Notes under the pieces: generated by a model
Databases searched by the model: none
The model's input: only the letters and a program-made list of their open reading frames with translations
What the model was told of the DNA's origin: nothing
Translations under genes and position numbers: made by a program
Part shown: positions 31,003-40,516 of the stretch, piece after piece
How the letters are laid out: each line of letters starts with the position of its first letter
Position numbering within the stretch: the first letter of the stretch is position 1
Source: Streptomyces xiamenensis
GTDB taxonomy: Bacteria > Actinomycetota > Actinomycetes > Streptomycetales > Streptomycetaceae
Reading direction: 5' to 3'
NCBI RefSeq assembly: GCF_000993785.3
Contig: NZ_CP009922.3
Location: forward strand, 1,984,001 to 2,048,000
DNA: 64,000 bases

Positions 31003-32147
31003 TCGTCGATCGTTCCCCGCAGGTAGTCGGCGGCGTGCCGGGCGCGTTCGCGGACCTCGGACAGGTCGTCGCCGTAGGTGGTGACATGGCCGACCTTGCG
31101 GCCGGGCTTCACGTCCTTGCCGTACATATGGATCTTCAGCCCGGGGTCGCGTGCCATGCAGTGCAGATACGCCGGGTACATGTCGGGGTAGTCGCCGCCC
31201 AGGACGTTGACCATGACGGTCCACGGGGCGCGCGGGCGTGGGTCGCCCAGCGGGAGGTCGAGGACGGCCCGCAGGTGGTTGGCGAACTGGGAGGTGACGG
31301 CGCCGTCCTGGGTCCAGTGACCGGAGTTGTGCGGGCGCATCGCCAGCTCGTTGACCAGCACCCGGCCGTCGGTGGTCTCGAACAGCTCGACGGCGAGGTG
31401 GCCGGTGACGTTCAGCTCGGCGGCGATCCGCAGGGCCAGCTGCTGAGCGGCGGCGCCCAGCTCGTCGGGCAGGCCGGGGGCGGGCGCGATGACGGTGTCG
31501 CACACGCCGCGCACCTGGACGGACTCCACGACGGGGTACGCCACGGCCTGGCCGTGCGGGGAGCGGACCACGTTGGCGGCCAGCTCGCGCGTGTAGTCGA
31601 CCTTCTCCTCGGCGAGCACCGGCACGCCGGCCAGGAACGGCTGGGCGATGGCCGCGTCCTCGGCGGAGTCCACCACCCATACGCCCTTGCCGTCGTAGCC
31701 GCCGCGCACGGTCTTCAGGACGACGGGGAAGCCCCCGGCCTCCTCGGCGGCGAACCGCGCCACATCGGCCGGGTCGGCGACGATCCGGTGCCGGGGGCAG
31801 GGGATGCCGAGCTCGGTCAGGCGTGCCCGCATGACGCCCTTGTCCTGGGCGTGCACCAGGGCGTCGGGGCCGGGGCGCACGGGGATGCCGTCCGCCTCCA
31901 GTGCGCGCAGATGTTCGGTCGGGACGTGCTCGTGATCGAAGGTGATCACATCGCAGCCCTGTGCGAAGGCACGCAGGGTGTCGAGATCGCGGTAGTCGCC
32001 GATGACGACCTCCCCCACGACCTTGGCCGCCGAGTCCTGCGGCGTATCGCTGAGAACCTTGAAATTGATGCCGAGCGGGATGCCCGCTTCGTGGGTCATC
32101 CGGGCGAGCTGCCCGCCACCCACCATGCCGACTACCGGAAATGTCAC
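30999..32147 (-). CDS. purK: N5-carboxyaminoimidazole ribonucleotide synthase
   Basis: The 382-residue ATP-grasp enzyme begins [13 protein letters not shown] and contains [29 protein letters not shown] (ATP-grasp loop) and [28 protein letters not shown] with metal-binding Glu residues. It makes N5-CAIR from AIR, bicarbonate and ATP, feeding PurE. It starts at GTG 32147, seven bases after TACCCT, so the operon is probably transcribed leaderless. Confidence 0.96.
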   Translation of the reverse strand: MTFPVVGMVGGGQLARMTHEAGIPLGINFKVLSDTPQDSAAKVVGEVVIGDYRDLDTLRAFAQGCDVITFDHEHVPTEHLRALEADGIPVRPGPDALVHAQDKGVMRARLTELGIPCPRHRIVADPADVARFAAEEAGGFPVVLKTVRGGYDGKGVWVVDSAEDAAIAQPFLAGVPVLAEEKVDYTRELAANVVRSPHGQAVAYPVVESVQVRGVCDTVIAPAPGLPDELGAAAQQLALRIAAELNVTGHLAVELFETTDGRVLVNELAMRPHNSGHWTQDGAVTSQFANHLRAVLDLPLGDPRPRAPWTVMVNVLGGDYPDMYPAYLHCMARDPGLKIHMYGKDVKPGRKVGHVTTYGDDLSEVRERARHAADYLRGTIDE

Positions 32148-32154
32148 GGTCCCC

Positions 32155-32160
32155 AGGGTA
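32155..32160 (-). promoter_or_regulatory. Leaderless-type -10 (TACCCT) for purK-purE
   Basis: TACCCT ends seven bases before the purK GTG at 32147 with no ribosome site between. I see no PurR-type box by eye. Confidence 0.5.
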
Positions 32161-32438
32161 TCGGCCGGGTGCGGGGCTGCTGTGAGCGGCGGTGGGGAAG
32201 GAGCCGGGAGACGTCCGGGAGCCCGTACGGAACCGGCCGGGCCCGTGCTCGCGTCGGCTCCGGGTACGGCCCGCCCGTGGCCGGGAGTGCTCCGCCCGCG
32301 GTCTCCCGGCGGCCTCCGCGCGGTGGGTCCGGTCGTTCACCGGGCGCCCTGCCGGGGGAGCTGGGTAGCATGATCGCAGGCTTATGTGATGTTCTGTACG
32401 ACTTTGGTGTGACGCCGACGTGACACGGAAGGGGTCCG

Positions 32439-32909
32439 ATGCGCCGCAGGCTCCCGCTGCCTCCCCCGCTTGCCCGCGAGGCGGCGAAGTTCGGCACGGT
32501 CGGCGCCTTCGGCTTCCTCGTCAACGTCGTGGTCTTCAACCTCTGCGCCCAGGCGCTGGGGGTCGAGCCGCTGCTGTCCGGGCTGCTGGCCACCTGCGCC
32601 GCCATCACGGCGAACTACTTCGGCAACCGGCACTGGACCTACCGTGACCGCGACAAGGGCAGGCAGCGCCGCGAGGCCGGGCTGTTCGTGCTGTTCTCGT
32701 GCGCCGGCCTGCTGCTGGAGAACGCGGCGCTCGCCATCTCGCACTACGGCCTCGGCTTCACCTCGGTGCTCGCGGACAACCTCGCCAAGAACGTGATCGG
32801 GCTGGGCATCGCGTCCGCGTTCCGCTTCTGGTCCTACCGCACCTGGGTCTTCACGGAGCGCGCGCCCCGCGACGACCACCCCGCTCACTCCCCCGCCGAC
32901 GCCGTCTGA
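32439..32909 (+). CDS. GtrA-family membrane protein
   Basis: The 156-residue protein has four hydrophobic segments and the GtrA signatures [19 protein letters not shown] and [16 protein letters not shown], with [11 protein letters not shown] near the end. GtrA proteins are thought to flip or present polyprenyl-phosphate sugars for glycan decoration of the envelope. It is divergent from purK, and its end overlaps the convergent histidine kinase by 25 bases. A TAGCAT hexamer near 32366 may be its -10. Confidence 0.9.
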   Translation: MRRRLPLPPPLAREAAKFGTVGAFGFLVNVVVFNLCAQALGVEPLLSGLLATCAAITANYFGNRHWTYRDRDKGRQRREAGLFVLFSCAGLLLENAALAISHYGLGFTSVLADNLAKNVIGLGIASAFRFWSYRTWVFTERAPRDDHPAHSPADAV

Positions 32910-34144
32910 TCGGCCTCCCGGCTCAGGAACAGCGCGAACACCGGGGGACGCTGCTGGAGCAGCTCCAGACGCCCGCCGTCCGCCTCCGCGAGGTCACGGG
33001 CCACCGCGAGCCCCAGCCCGGTGGAGTTGCGGCCGGACACCGTCCGCTCGAAGACCCGCGCGCCCAGCTCCACCGGCACCCCGCGGCCCTCGTCCGTGAC
33101 CTCGACGACCACCTGGTTGCCGGTGGTGCGGGTGCGCAGCGCCACCGTGCCCGCGCCGTGCATGAGTGAGTTCTCGATCAGGGTGGCCAGTACCTGCGCC
33201 ACCGCCCCGGGGGTGCCCACCGCGCGCAGCCCCGCCTTGCCCGAGTGCACCAGGGCCCGTCCCGTGCCCCGGTAGGCGGGCTTCCACTCCTCCAGCTGCT
33301 GGAGGACGACCTCGTCGATGTCGAAGCCGACCGCCGAGCTGGAACGGGCGTCGCGCGAGTTCGTCAGCAGCCGCTGCACCACATCCGTGAGCCGCTCCAC
33401 CTGGGTGAGCGCGATCGCCGCCTCCTCCTGCACCGTGTCGCGGTCGTCGGCGGTGGCGATGATCTCCTCCAGGCGCATGGACAGCGCGGTCAGCGGCGTG
33501 CGCAGCTGGTGGGAGGCGTCGGCGGCCAGCCGGCGCTCGGCGGTGAGCATCCGGGCGATCCGCTCGGCGCTGCCGTCCAGCACATCCGCCACCCGGTCCA
33601 GCTCGGCGACCCCGTAGCGGCGGTGGCGCGGGCGCGGATCGCCCGAGCCCAGGCGCTCGGCGGTCTCGGCGAGGTCGGTGAGCGGGGCGGAGACCCGGGC
33701 GGCCTGCCGTACGGCCAGCAGCGCGGCGGCGGCGACGGCCCCCAGCGACACCACCAGGATGATCATCAGAATGCGGGTGATCTCGTCGTCGACGACGCTG
33801 CGCGGCTGCTGGACGGTGACGGTCTCGCCGTTTACCCCGCGTTCGGTGGCGGTCAGAGCGTTCGCGCCGGCCGGGACACCCAGCGAGATGGGCGGGTGCT
33901 CCGGCTGCTCGATGAGCACATGGCGGTCCTCCGGCACGAAGGACGCCATCTTCGCCGCGGTGACCTGCTCGCCCGCCGCGATCCGGCTCTCCACGACCGC
34001 GACCAGCCGGGCCGCCTCCGACTGGAGCCGGTCGCGGGCGGTGGACTCGATGGAGCGGGCCTCGACGAAGAACAGCGAGACGCCGAAGACCGCGATGACG
34101 ACCAGGACGACGGCGAGGGTGGAATTGATCAGACGGCGGCGCAC
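32885..34144 (-). CDS. Sensor histidine kinase
   Basis: The 419-residue kinase has a first membrane helix (about 6-27), an extracellular loop of roughly 95 residues, a second helix (about 124-145), a HAMP linker, the H-box ADASHQLRTPLTAL with phospho-acceptor His212, an N-box (LIENSLMHG), G1 (VTDEGRGVP) and G2 (STGLGLAVARDLAEADGG). It starts at GTG 34144, 11 bases after the regulator stop, so the pair is one operon. The signal sensed is unknown; the loop has no recognisable domain. Confidence 0.92.
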   Translation of the reverse strand: MRRRLINSTLAVVLVVIAVFGVSLFFVEARSIESTARDRLQSEAARLVAVVESRIAAGEQVTAAKMASFVPEDRHVLIEQPEHPPISLGVPAGANALTATERGVNGETVTVQQPRSVVDDEITRILMIILVVSLGAVAAAALLAVRQAARVSAPLTDLAETAERLGSGDPRPRHRRYGVAELDRVADVLDGSAERIARMLTAERRLAADASHQLRTPLTALSMRLEEIIATADDRDTVQEEAAIALTQVERLTDVVQRLLTNSRDARSSSAVGFDIDEVVLQQLEEWKPAYRGTGRALVHSGKAGLRAVGTPGAVAQVLATLIENSLMHGAGTVALRTRTTGNQVVVEVTDEGRGVPVELGARVFERTVSGRNSTGLGLAVARDLAEADGGRLELLQQRPPVFALFLSREADQTASAGE

Positions 34145-34154
34145 GGGGCGGTGA

Positions 34155-34832
34155 TCAACTCTTCTCGAAGCGGAAGCCGACGCCCCGTACGGTGGCGATG
34201 TAGCGCGGGTTGGCGGCGTCGTCGCCGAGCTTCTTGCGCAGCCAGGAGATGTGCATGTCGAGCGTCTTGGTGGAGGACCACCAGGTGGTGTCCCACACCT
34301 CGCGCATGAGTTGCTCGCGGGTGACCACCCGCCCGGCGTCCCGTACCAGGACCCGCAGCAGGTCGAACTCCTTGGCGGTCAGATGCAGCTCGTTCTCGCC
34401 CATCCAGGCCCGGTGCGACTCCACGTCGATGCGGATGCCGTGCACGGCGGGGGCGACGGCGGGCTCGGTGGTGCCGCGCCGCAGCAGGGCCCGGACCCGG
34501 GCCAGCAGCTCGGCCAGCCGGAAGGGCTTGGTGACGTAGTCATCGGCACCGGCGTCCAGACCGACGACGGTGTCCACCTCGTCCGCGCGGGCGGTCAGCA
34601 CCAGGACCGGCAGGCCCAGGCCCTCGGTACGCAGCCGCCGGCACACCTCCAGACCGTCCATGCCCGGCAGGCCGAGGTCGAGCACGACCAGGTCCACGTC
34701 GCCGCGCAGCCCGGCACGCAGCGCGCCGGGGCCGTCCTCGCGCACCTCCACCTCGTAGCCCTCGCGGCGCAGGGCGCGGGCCAGCGGCTCTGAGATGGAT
34801 GCGTCGTCCTCGGCGAGCAAAACTCGGGTCAT
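34155..34832 (-). CDS. OmpR-family response regulator
   Basis: The 225-residue regulator has a receiver domain with acidic pocket LLAEDD, phospho-acceptor Asp52 (VVLDLGLPGMDG), Thr80 and Lys102 (YVTKPF). The C-terminal winged helix contains HLTAKEFDLLRVLVRDAGRVVTRE and IATVRGVGFRFE. The ATG at 34832 is fixed by TACCAT seven bases ahead; a longer upstream frame lacks family sequence. It acts with the downstream kinase. Confidence 0.94.
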   Translation of the reverse strand: MTRVLLAEDDASISEPLARALRREGYEVEVREDGPGALRAGLRGDVDLVVLDLGLPGMDGLEVCRRLRTEGLGLPVLVLTARADEVDTVVGLDAGADDYVTKPFRLAELLARVRALLRRGTTEPAVAPAVHGIRIDVESHRAWMGENELHLTAKEFDLLRVLVRDAGRVVTREQLMREVWDTTWWSSTKTLDMHISWLRKKLGDDAANPRYIATVRGVGFRFEKS

Positions 34833-34839
34833 GGGGCCG

Positions 34840-34845
34840 ATGGTA
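34840..34845 (-). promoter_or_regulatory. Leaderless-type -10 (TACCAT) for the two-component operon
   Basis: TACCAT ends seven bases before the response-regulator ATG, consistent with leaderless transcription. Confidence 0.5.
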
Positions 34846-34900
34846 GACGGCCCGGACCGCTCGTCCCGGTGGGAGACGGCAGGTCGTGCCCCGGGGGCAC

Positions 34901-35440
34901 TCATGGGGCGGTGGGTGCCGCCAGTTCGGCCCAGACCGTTTTGCCGGGGGCGCCGGAGCCGTCCTGCGGGCCGGCCTCACGGGCCACGCCCCAGTCCAGG
35001 CACAGGCGCTGCACGATGAACATGCCGTGGCCGCCGGGGCGCCCGGCGCGGCGGGCGAGGTCGGGGGCGGGCATTCCGCTGCCGCGGTCGGAGACCTCCA
35101 CGCGCAGCACCTTGGGGCCGCATCCCAGGCGCAGCTCGTCGGGGCCGTTCGCGTGCAGGCAGGCGTTGGTCACCAGCTCGGAGACGACCAGCAGGGCGTC
35201 CTCGGCGGCGGCCCTGGCCTCGTCGGTGGCGGCCGGCAGCCATCCCCAGTCGTGCAGGGCGGCGCGGGCGAACTCACGGGAGCGCGAGACCGCGCCGGAG
35301 GTACCGACCAGGCGCAGCCGACGGATCTGGCGCACCGCCTCGGCCCCGTCGGGCCGAGCCGCGCCTCCGGGGCCGGCGGCCTCCAACGCCGCGTCGTCCC
35401 CACCGTGCTCTCCCGCCGGATACGGATGGGTCGTACTCAC
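34901..35440 (-). CDS. HATPase_c_2 anti-sigma/serine kinase-like protein (RsbW/PrsI type)
   Basis: The 179-residue protein has a GHKL ATP-binding fold: N-box EDALLVVSELVTNACLHA, G1 EVSDRGSGMP, G2 GGHGMFIVQRLC. Such proteins bind a SigB/F-type sigma factor or phosphorylate a STAS antagonist. The GTG at 35440 is chosen because GAGGGAGG lies six bases upstream. It sits 243 bases downstream of the STAS gene and on the same strand, opposite the sigma gene, giving a complete partner-switch set. The N-terminal 40 residues are low-complexity. Confidence 0.88.
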   Translation of the reverse strand: MSTTHPYPAGEHGGDDAALEAAGPGGAARPDGAEAVRQIRRLRLVGTSGAVSRSREFARAALHDWGWLPAATDEARAAAEDALLVVSELVTNACLHANGPDELRLGCGPKVLRVEVSDRGSGMPAPDLARRAGRPGGHGMFIVQRLCLDWGVAREAGPQDGSGAPGKTVWAELAAPTAP

Positions 35441-35683
35441 TGCACGCCTCCCTCGCCGTATCACCACGTGCCGCCGCACCTGAGCCGCACCGACCTATCG
35501 CTCTGATAGGTCGCCCTGACCTGCCGACCGGTTCCCGGGCCGGCCGCCGGCTCCATCCCGGTCCGGCGTGCCTGGGCTCCTGCCCGGAAGAGCGAGGAGA
35601 ACACCCGCCCGATCCGGGGAATAGTGTGACCCGGCCGACCCCCTCCCGTACAGCGGGGCCGACCTGCGCAAACAGGGGAAGGA

Positions 35684-36064
35684 TCAGCTGCTGGGGAGCG
35701 CCGCGAGAGCGTCGTCCAGGCTCGGGTGCACGGAGAAGACCGCACCCGCTCCGGTGATCTCGAAGACCCGGGCCACCATGGGCCGCATCGCGGCGAGGTG
35801 GACTCCGCCACCGGCGGCCTCGGCGTCCACGCGGGTGGACAGGAGCACATTGAGTCCGGTGGAGTCGCAGAACTCCAGCCCCGAGCAGTCGATAACGATT
35901 CGGGAACATCCGCCGGCGACGCAATCGTCGAGTGACTCACGCAACATTCCGGCGGAATGGTGATCGAGTTCCCCGGCTGGCGAGACAACCGCTCCGGCGT
36001 CGATACGCCGCACATCGACCGTCAACTGGCGCCGGTTTCCGCTGCCCGGCATCGCGCGGTCCAT
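35684..36064 (-). CDS. STAS-domain anti-anti-sigma factor
   Basis: The 126-residue protein has a STAS core (VVSPAGELDHHSA, SRIVIDCSGLEFCDSTGLNVLL) with Ser68 in DSTGL as the expected phosphorylation site. Dephosphorylated antagonists of this type sequester the GHKL anti-sigma protein and free the sigma factor. The ATG at 36064 has GAAGGGGG ahead; an upstream in-frame ATG at 36103 is less likely. It is divergent from the sigma gene. Confidence 0.9.
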   Translation of the reverse strand: MDRAMPGSGNRRQLTVDVRRIDAGAVVSPAGELDHHSAGMLRESLDDCVAGGCSRIVIDCSGLEFCDSTGLNVLLSTRVDAEAAGGGVHLAAMRPMVARVFEITGAGAVFSVHPSLDDALAALPSS

Positions 36065-36146
36065 GCAGCCCCCTTCAATTGGAATGGGCTTCCTGGCTAG
36101 CACCGAACCTTAGCCCGTTGCGCCGTGGCTCAACACCCGAACAGGA

Positions 36147-36185
36147 CAGACATAGCAATCAATTCAGACATAGCAGACTTGCTAT
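36147..36185. promoter_or_regulatory. Direct and inverted repeats in the STAS/sigma divergent promoter
   Basis: CAGACATAGCA occurs twice, at 36147-36157 and 36165-36175, 18 bases apart. The second copy overlaps an inverted repeat ATAGCA-GACT-TGCTAT (36170-36185). The cluster is A/T-rich and lies upstream of a GGGTAG hexamer (36200-36205), a -10-like sequence for SigB-type factors. It is a candidate operator or autoregulated promoter. Confidence 0.5.
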
Positions 36186-36310
36186 TCCCGGCGGAAGACG
36201 GGTAGGGCTAGTAAGGCAACAGCAGACCACGCCGGCTTTGGAGGCGCCGCACTTCGCAGTGCACGTCATGGCTTCGGCAGCCATATGCCGAGAGACTACG
36301 GAGGACACAC

Positions 36311-37225
36311 ATGTCACCCGCCCCCCGGACAGAAGAACCGCAGAGCGTGACCGAGCAGCCCACGATGCACGAGATCGCCGGGGCCGCCGCCCCGTCGGCG
36401 CCCGAGAGCATTCACGAGCTGCTGCCCGAGATCCCCGAGGACCAGCGATTCGACGAGATCGCCCCGATGGACGCGCGTGCGCTGTCCAAGAGCCTGTTCG
36501 TCAGGCTGCGGAATCTCGAAGAGGGCACCCACGAGTACGCGTATGTCCGCAACACCCTGGTTGAGCTGAATCTGGCGCTGGTGAAGTTCGCCGCCTCGCG
36601 ATTCCGCTCCCGCAGTGAGCCGATGGAGGACATCGTCCAGGTCGGCACCATTGGACTTATCAAGGCGATCGACCGGTTCGAGGCCGATCGCGGGGTGGAA
36701 TTCCCCACCTTCGCGATGCCCACGATCATCGGGGAGATCAAGCGTTTCTTCCGCGACACCTCCTGGTCGGTACGGGTGCCGCGACGACTCCAGGAACTGC
36801 GCCTGGACCTGGCCAAGGCCGGCGACGAACTCGCGCAGCAGCTGGACCGCTCCCCGACCGTGGCCGAGCTCGCCGAGCGGCTCAACCTCAGCCACGACGA
36901 GATCGTGGAGGGCATGGCCGCCTCCAACGCGTACACCGCCAGTTCGCTGGACGCGCAGCCCGAGGAGGACGACGCGGAGGGCGCGCTGGCCGACCGGATC
37001 GGCTACGAGGACCACGGCCTGGAGGGCATCGAATACGTCGAGTCCCTCAAGCCGCTCATCGCCGAACTGTCGCCGCGCGACCGCAAGATCCTCTCCCTGC
37101 GGTTCGTGGCCAACATGACGCAGTCGGAGATCGGGGAAGAGCTGGGCATCTCCCAGATGCACGTCTCGCGGCTGCTCGCGAGAACGCTGCGCAAGCTGCG
37201 ACAAGGTCTGATGGTCGAGGACTGA
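36311..37225 (+). CDS. SigB/SigF/SigG-type alternative sigma factor
   Basis: The 304-residue protein has sigma region 2 (YVRNTLVELNLALVKFAASRF, DIVQVGTIGLIKAIDRFE, EFPTFAMPTIIGEIKRFFRD), region 3 (VPRRLQELRLDLAKAGDEL) and region 4 (SPRDRKILSLRFVANMTQSEIGEELGISQMHVSRLLAR). There is no sigma-70 region 1.1, and it has the short B/F/G form. GGAGG precedes the ATG. With the two neighbouring switch proteins it is probably activated by stress or development. It most resembles the SigI locus of S. coelicolor, from memory, but the exact paralogue is uncertain. Confidence 0.92.
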   Translation: MSPAPRTEEPQSVTEQPTMHEIAGAAAPSAPESIHELLPEIPEDQRFDEIAPMDARALSKSLFVRLRNLEEGTHEYAYVRNTLVELNLALVKFAASRFRSRSEPMEDIVQVGTIGLIKAIDRFEADRGVEFPTFAMPTIIGEIKRFFRDTSWSVRVPRRLQELRLDLAKAGDELAQQLDRSPTVAELAERLNLSHDEIVEGMAASNAYTASSLDAQPEEDDAEGALADRIGYEDHGLEGIEYVESLKPLIAELSPRDRKILSLRFVANMTQSEIGEELGISQMHVSRLLARTLRKLRQGLMVED

Positions 37226-37294
37226 CCGCGCGACCGCCGTCCGGGGCAGGAACTCCGTGGCGGCGTTACCGGACACATGGGCCCGGCCGGGCCG

Positions 37295-37300
37295 TAGGGT
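37295..37300 (+). promoter_or_regulatory. Leaderless-type -10 (TAGGGT) for the MOSC gene
   Basis: TAGGGT ends seven bases before the ATG at 37308, which fixes that start over an upstream in-frame ATG. Confidence 0.5.
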
Positions 37301-37307
37301 GGCAGCC

Positions 37308-37982
37308 ATGGAGCTGCTGTCCGTCAACATCGGCCGGGCCCGCGTCGTTTCGTACACCGACACGGCGGGCGGGTACACCGGCATCGACAAACGCCCCGTG
37401 GCCGGTCCCGTCGCGGTGGCCTCCCCCGGCCCGGGTGGTGAGGGCGGCAGCGGGCTGGCCGGCGACACGGTGAGCGACCCGCGCAACCACGGCGGGGCCG
37501 ACCAGGCGGTGTACGCCTTCGCCCGCGAGGACCTGGACCGCTGGGAGACCGTGCTGGGGCGCGAGCTGGCGCCCGGGGTCTTCGGCGAGAACCTCACGAC
37601 GCTCGGCGTCGACGTCAACGGCGCCCTCATCGGGGAGCGGTGGCAGATCGGCGACGAGGTCGTCCTGGAGGCCACCGCACCGCGCATCCCGTGCCGCACG
37701 TTCGCCGAATGGCTGGGCGAGCACGGCTGGGTCAAGCGCTTCACCCAGGACGCGGCGCCCGGCGCCTACTTCCGGGTCCTGCGGCCCGGCACGGTACGGG
37801 CCGGCGATCCCGTACGGGTGCTGCACCGGCCCGACCACGAGGTGACGGTGGCGTTCCTCTTCCGCGCCAGGACGACGGCCCCCGAGCTGCGCCCGCGGGT
37901 CATCGCGGCGGGCGAGGCCCTGTCGCGGGAGGAGCACACCCGCGCGGTGAAGTGGGCGGCGGCGGCCGCGAAGGCGCGCTAA
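37308..37982 (+). CDS. MOSC-domain protein (YiiM-like)
   Basis: The 224-residue protein has the MOSC features VSDPRNHGGADQAVYAFAREDLDRWE, ELAPGVFGENLTTLGVDVN and ATAPRIPCRTFAEWLG, in which the Cys is the conserved sulfur-carrying or molybdenum-ligand residue. YiiM-like proteins bind molybdenum cofactor and reduce N-hydroxylated compounds. It may serve a similar detoxification role. It converges on the MFS gene with a four-base overlap. Confidence 0.9.
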   Translation: MELLSVNIGRARVVSYTDTAGGYTGIDKRPVAGPVAVASPGPGGEGGSGLAGDTVSDPRNHGGADQAVYAFAREDLDRWETVLGRELAPGVFGENLTTLGVDVNGALIGERWQIGDEVVLEATAPRIPCRTFAEWLGEHGWVKRFTQDAAPGAYFRVLRPGTVRAGDPVRVLHRPDHEVTVAFLFRARTTAPELRPRVIAAGEALSREEHTRAVKWAAAAAKAR

Positions 37983-39274
37983 CCCGGCAGCGTGCGGGGC
38001 GTGAAGTGCCGCCGTACGTAGACCATGACGCCGAGGATGACGACGACGGCCAGCACGAACGGCGTCCGCAGCCCCGCCTCCCGCCCGATCAGGTGCTCCA
38101 CCACACTGACCAGCCCGCCGCTGAGCGCCATCCCCAGCGGCATCGCCCCCCAGCCCAGCAGCCGGTACACGCTGTTGACCCGGCCCAGCAGGTGATCGGG
38201 GATGAGGCTCTGCCGCAGCGAGACGGTGATCACGTTCCACAGCACCGCGCCGAAGCCGGTGATCGACACGGCCGCGCCCACCAGGTGGGCGCTGGAGGAC
38301 AGGGCCCCCACCCCGTAGGCCACCACCTCGATCATCAGCAGCAGCATCAGTGAACGGGCCCGCCCCATCCGCCTGCTGACCCGGTACGCCAGCAATCCGC
38401 CCAGCAGGCCGCCGGCCCCGGTGACGGCGGTGAGCAGCGCGAACCCGAGCGCGCCGACACCCAGCACCTCACGGGCGTACAGGACGTAGATCGCCATGAC
38501 GGCGGCGCTGGTCATGTTCATCAGGGCGAGGGAGAGCGCGAGGGGGCGCAGCAGGGGGTGGGCCCACAACCAGCGCACGCCCTCGGCGATCTCGGCGCGC
38601 ATCGAGCGGCGGGAGGCGCCACCGGCCGGGGCGGCGGGCGCGGCGGCCCGGTACGTACCGCGCAGGGTGAGCAGGAGGACGGCGGCGAGGGCGGCGGCCC
38701 CCGCGCCGAAGGCGAAGGGGAGGGCGAGGGAGACGCCGAGCAGCAGGCCGCCGAGCGGGCGGCCCACGAAGTCGTCGGTGACGATCTGGGTGCTCATCAG
38801 CCGGCCGTTGGCCGTTTCCAGTCCGTCCCTGCCGACGACGGCGGGCAGGATGACCTGCGCGGTGTTGTCGACCATCACCTCGGCGAAACCCAGGGCGAGC
38901 GCGCACGCGTAGAGCACCGGCAGCGAGTGGGCGTCGAGGGCGACGAGCACCGCCAGCACGCAGATGACGAGCGCGCGGGCGGCGTTCATGGTGACCATGA
39001 CCCACCGCCGGTCGAGGCGGTCGGCGAGCACTCCGGCGGGCAGCGAGAACAGCAGCCACGGCAGCCGCAGGGCGACGCCCATGGCGGCGATCGCGAAGGC
39101 GTCACCGGTGAGGGTGGTGGCCAGCCAGGGGAAGGCGATCATGGTGATGCCGTCGCCCAGGTTGGAGGCGGTGGAGGCCGCCCACAGGCGCGGGAAGCCG
39201 CGGCCGGGCGGGGTGGGCCGGCCGTCCGCCGAGGGGTCCCGCGCGGGGGCGGGCGTACTGAGGCTGTCGGTCAC
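37979..39274 (-). CDS. MFS transporter (MFS_3, enterobactin/drug exporter type)
   Basis: The 431-residue protein has about 12 hydrophobic segments. FPRLWAASTASNLGDGITMIAFPW is typical of the MFS_3 group, with the loop ADRLDRRWVMVTMNAARA between helices 2 and 3 and the mid-protein loop VRWLWAHPLLRPLALSLALMN. The GTG start has CAGGGT six bases ahead, a weak leaderless box. Substrate unknown; relatives export siderophores or macrolides. Confidence 0.88.
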   Translation of the reverse strand: MTDSLSTPAPARDPSADGRPTPPGRGFPRLWAASTASNLGDGITMIAFPWLATTLTGDAFAIAAMGVALRLPWLLFSLPAGVLADRLDRRWVMVTMNAARALVICVLAVLVALDAHSLPVLYACALALGFAEVMVDNTAQVILPAVVGRDGLETANGRLMSTQIVTDDFVGRPLGGLLLGVSLALPFAFGAGAAALAAVLLLTLRGTYRAAAPAAPAGGASRRSMRAEIAEGVRWLWAHPLLRPLALSLALMNMTSAAVMAIYVLYAREVLGVGALGFALLTAVTGAGGLLGGLLAYRVSRRMGRARSLMLLLMIEVVAYGVGALSSSAHLVGAAVSITGFGAVLWNVITVSLRQSLIPDHLLGRVNSVYRLLGWGAMPLGMALSGGLVSVVEHLIGREAGLRTPFVLAVVVILGVMVYVRRHFTPRTLPG

Positions 39275-39335
39275 CGGCCCACCCTGGCACGGGGGTTGTG
39301 GCGGTGGCCATGGGGAAGTCGCCCTGCCCGGGGCC

Positions 39336-40505
39336 TTACGGGACGCGGGCGCCGTTCTGCCAGACCGCCTCGATCAGCGGGACGCCGGGGCGGTACGCGA
39401 GATGCACCGGGGAGGGCGCCGCGAGCAGGGCGAGATCGGCGCGGGCGCCCGGGGTGAGGTGGCCGATGTCGTCGCGGGCCAGGGCTGCGGCGCCGCCGGC
39501 CGTGGCGGACCACAGGGCCTCCTCGGGGGTCATGCCCATCTCGCGGACGGCCACGGCGATACAGAAGGGCATGGAGGAGGTGTAGGAGGAACCCGGGTTG
39601 CAGTCGGTGGCCAGCGCGACGGTGACGCCCGCGGTGATAAGGCGGCGGGCGTCGGGGTACGGGGCGCGGGTGGAGAACTCGCAGCCGGGGAGCAGGGTGG
39701 CGACGGTGTCGCCGTCGGCGAGCGCGGTGACGTCCGCGTCGGTGAGGTGGGTGCAGTGGTCGGCCGAGACGGCGCCGGCCTCGACGGCGAGTTGGACGCC
39801 GGGGCCCGGACCGAGCTGGTTGGCGTGCACCCGGGGGGCCAGGCCCCTGGCGCGGCCGGCGGCCAGGATGGTGCGGGCGGCGTCCGCGCCGAACGCGCCG
39901 CGCTCGCAGAAGACATCGATCCAGCGGGCGTACGGGGCGCAGGCGTCGAGCATCGGGCCGGTGACGAGGGCGACGTAGGCGTCCGGGTCCTCGGCGTACT
40001 CGGGTGCGGTGATGTGCGCGCCGAGATAGGTGGTCTCGGGGGTGTGGGCGCGGGCGACGCGCAGGGCGCGGGCCTCGTCCTCGGTGGTGAGGCCGTAGCC
40101 GGACTTGGTCTCCACGGTGGTGGTGCCCTGGCGCCGCATCTCGGTGAGGTGGGCGGCCAGGTTGGCGTCGAGCTGCTGGTCGCTCGCGCGGCGGGTGGCG
40201 GTGACGGTGGAGCGGATGCCGCCGGCGGTGTAGGGGCGGCCGGACATGCGGGCGGTGAATTCCTCGGTGCGGTCGCCGGCGAACAGCAGGTGTGAGTGGG
40301 AGTCGACGAAGCCCGGGATGACGGCCCGGCCGGCCGCGTCGTGGTGACTGTCAGTGGTGGGTGTTTCACTGGTCGTACCGATCCAGGCGATGCGGTCGCC
40401 GTCGATGACGACGGCCGCGTCGTGGAGTTGTCCGAGCGGGCCGTGGCCCAGGGAGGGGTTGTTGGTGATGAGCGTGCCGATGCGGGTGATTGCCGTGCTG
40501 GCCAT
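39336..40505 (-). CDS. hutI: Imidazolonepropionase
   Basis: The 389-residue amidohydrolase has the metal site [19 protein letters not shown], then [40 protein letters not shown] and [13 protein letters not shown], the HutI signature. It opens the imidazolone ring to N-formimino-L-glutamate, the third step of histidine breakdown. It is last in the leftward hut operon, 11 bases after hutF. Confidence 0.95.
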   Translation of the reverse strand: MASTAITRIGTLITNNPSLGHGPLGQLHDAAVVIDGDRIAWIGTTSETPTTDSHHDAAGRAVIPGFVDSHSHLLFAGDRTEEFTARMSGRPYTAGGIRSTVTATRRASDQQLDANLAAHLTEMRRQGTTTVETKSGYGLTTEDEARALRVARAHTPETTYLGAHITAPEYAEDPDAYVALVTGPMLDACAPYARWIDVFCERGAFGADAARTILAAGRARGLAPRVHANQLGPGPGVQLAVEAGAVSADHCTHLTDADVTALADGDTVATLLPGCEFSTRAPYPDARRLITAGVTVALATDCNPGSSYTSSMPFCIAVAVREMGMTPEEALWSATAGGAAALARDDIGHLTPGARADLALLAAPSPVHLAYRPGVPLIEAVWQNGARVP

Positions 40506-40516
40506 CGTCGTCGTCC

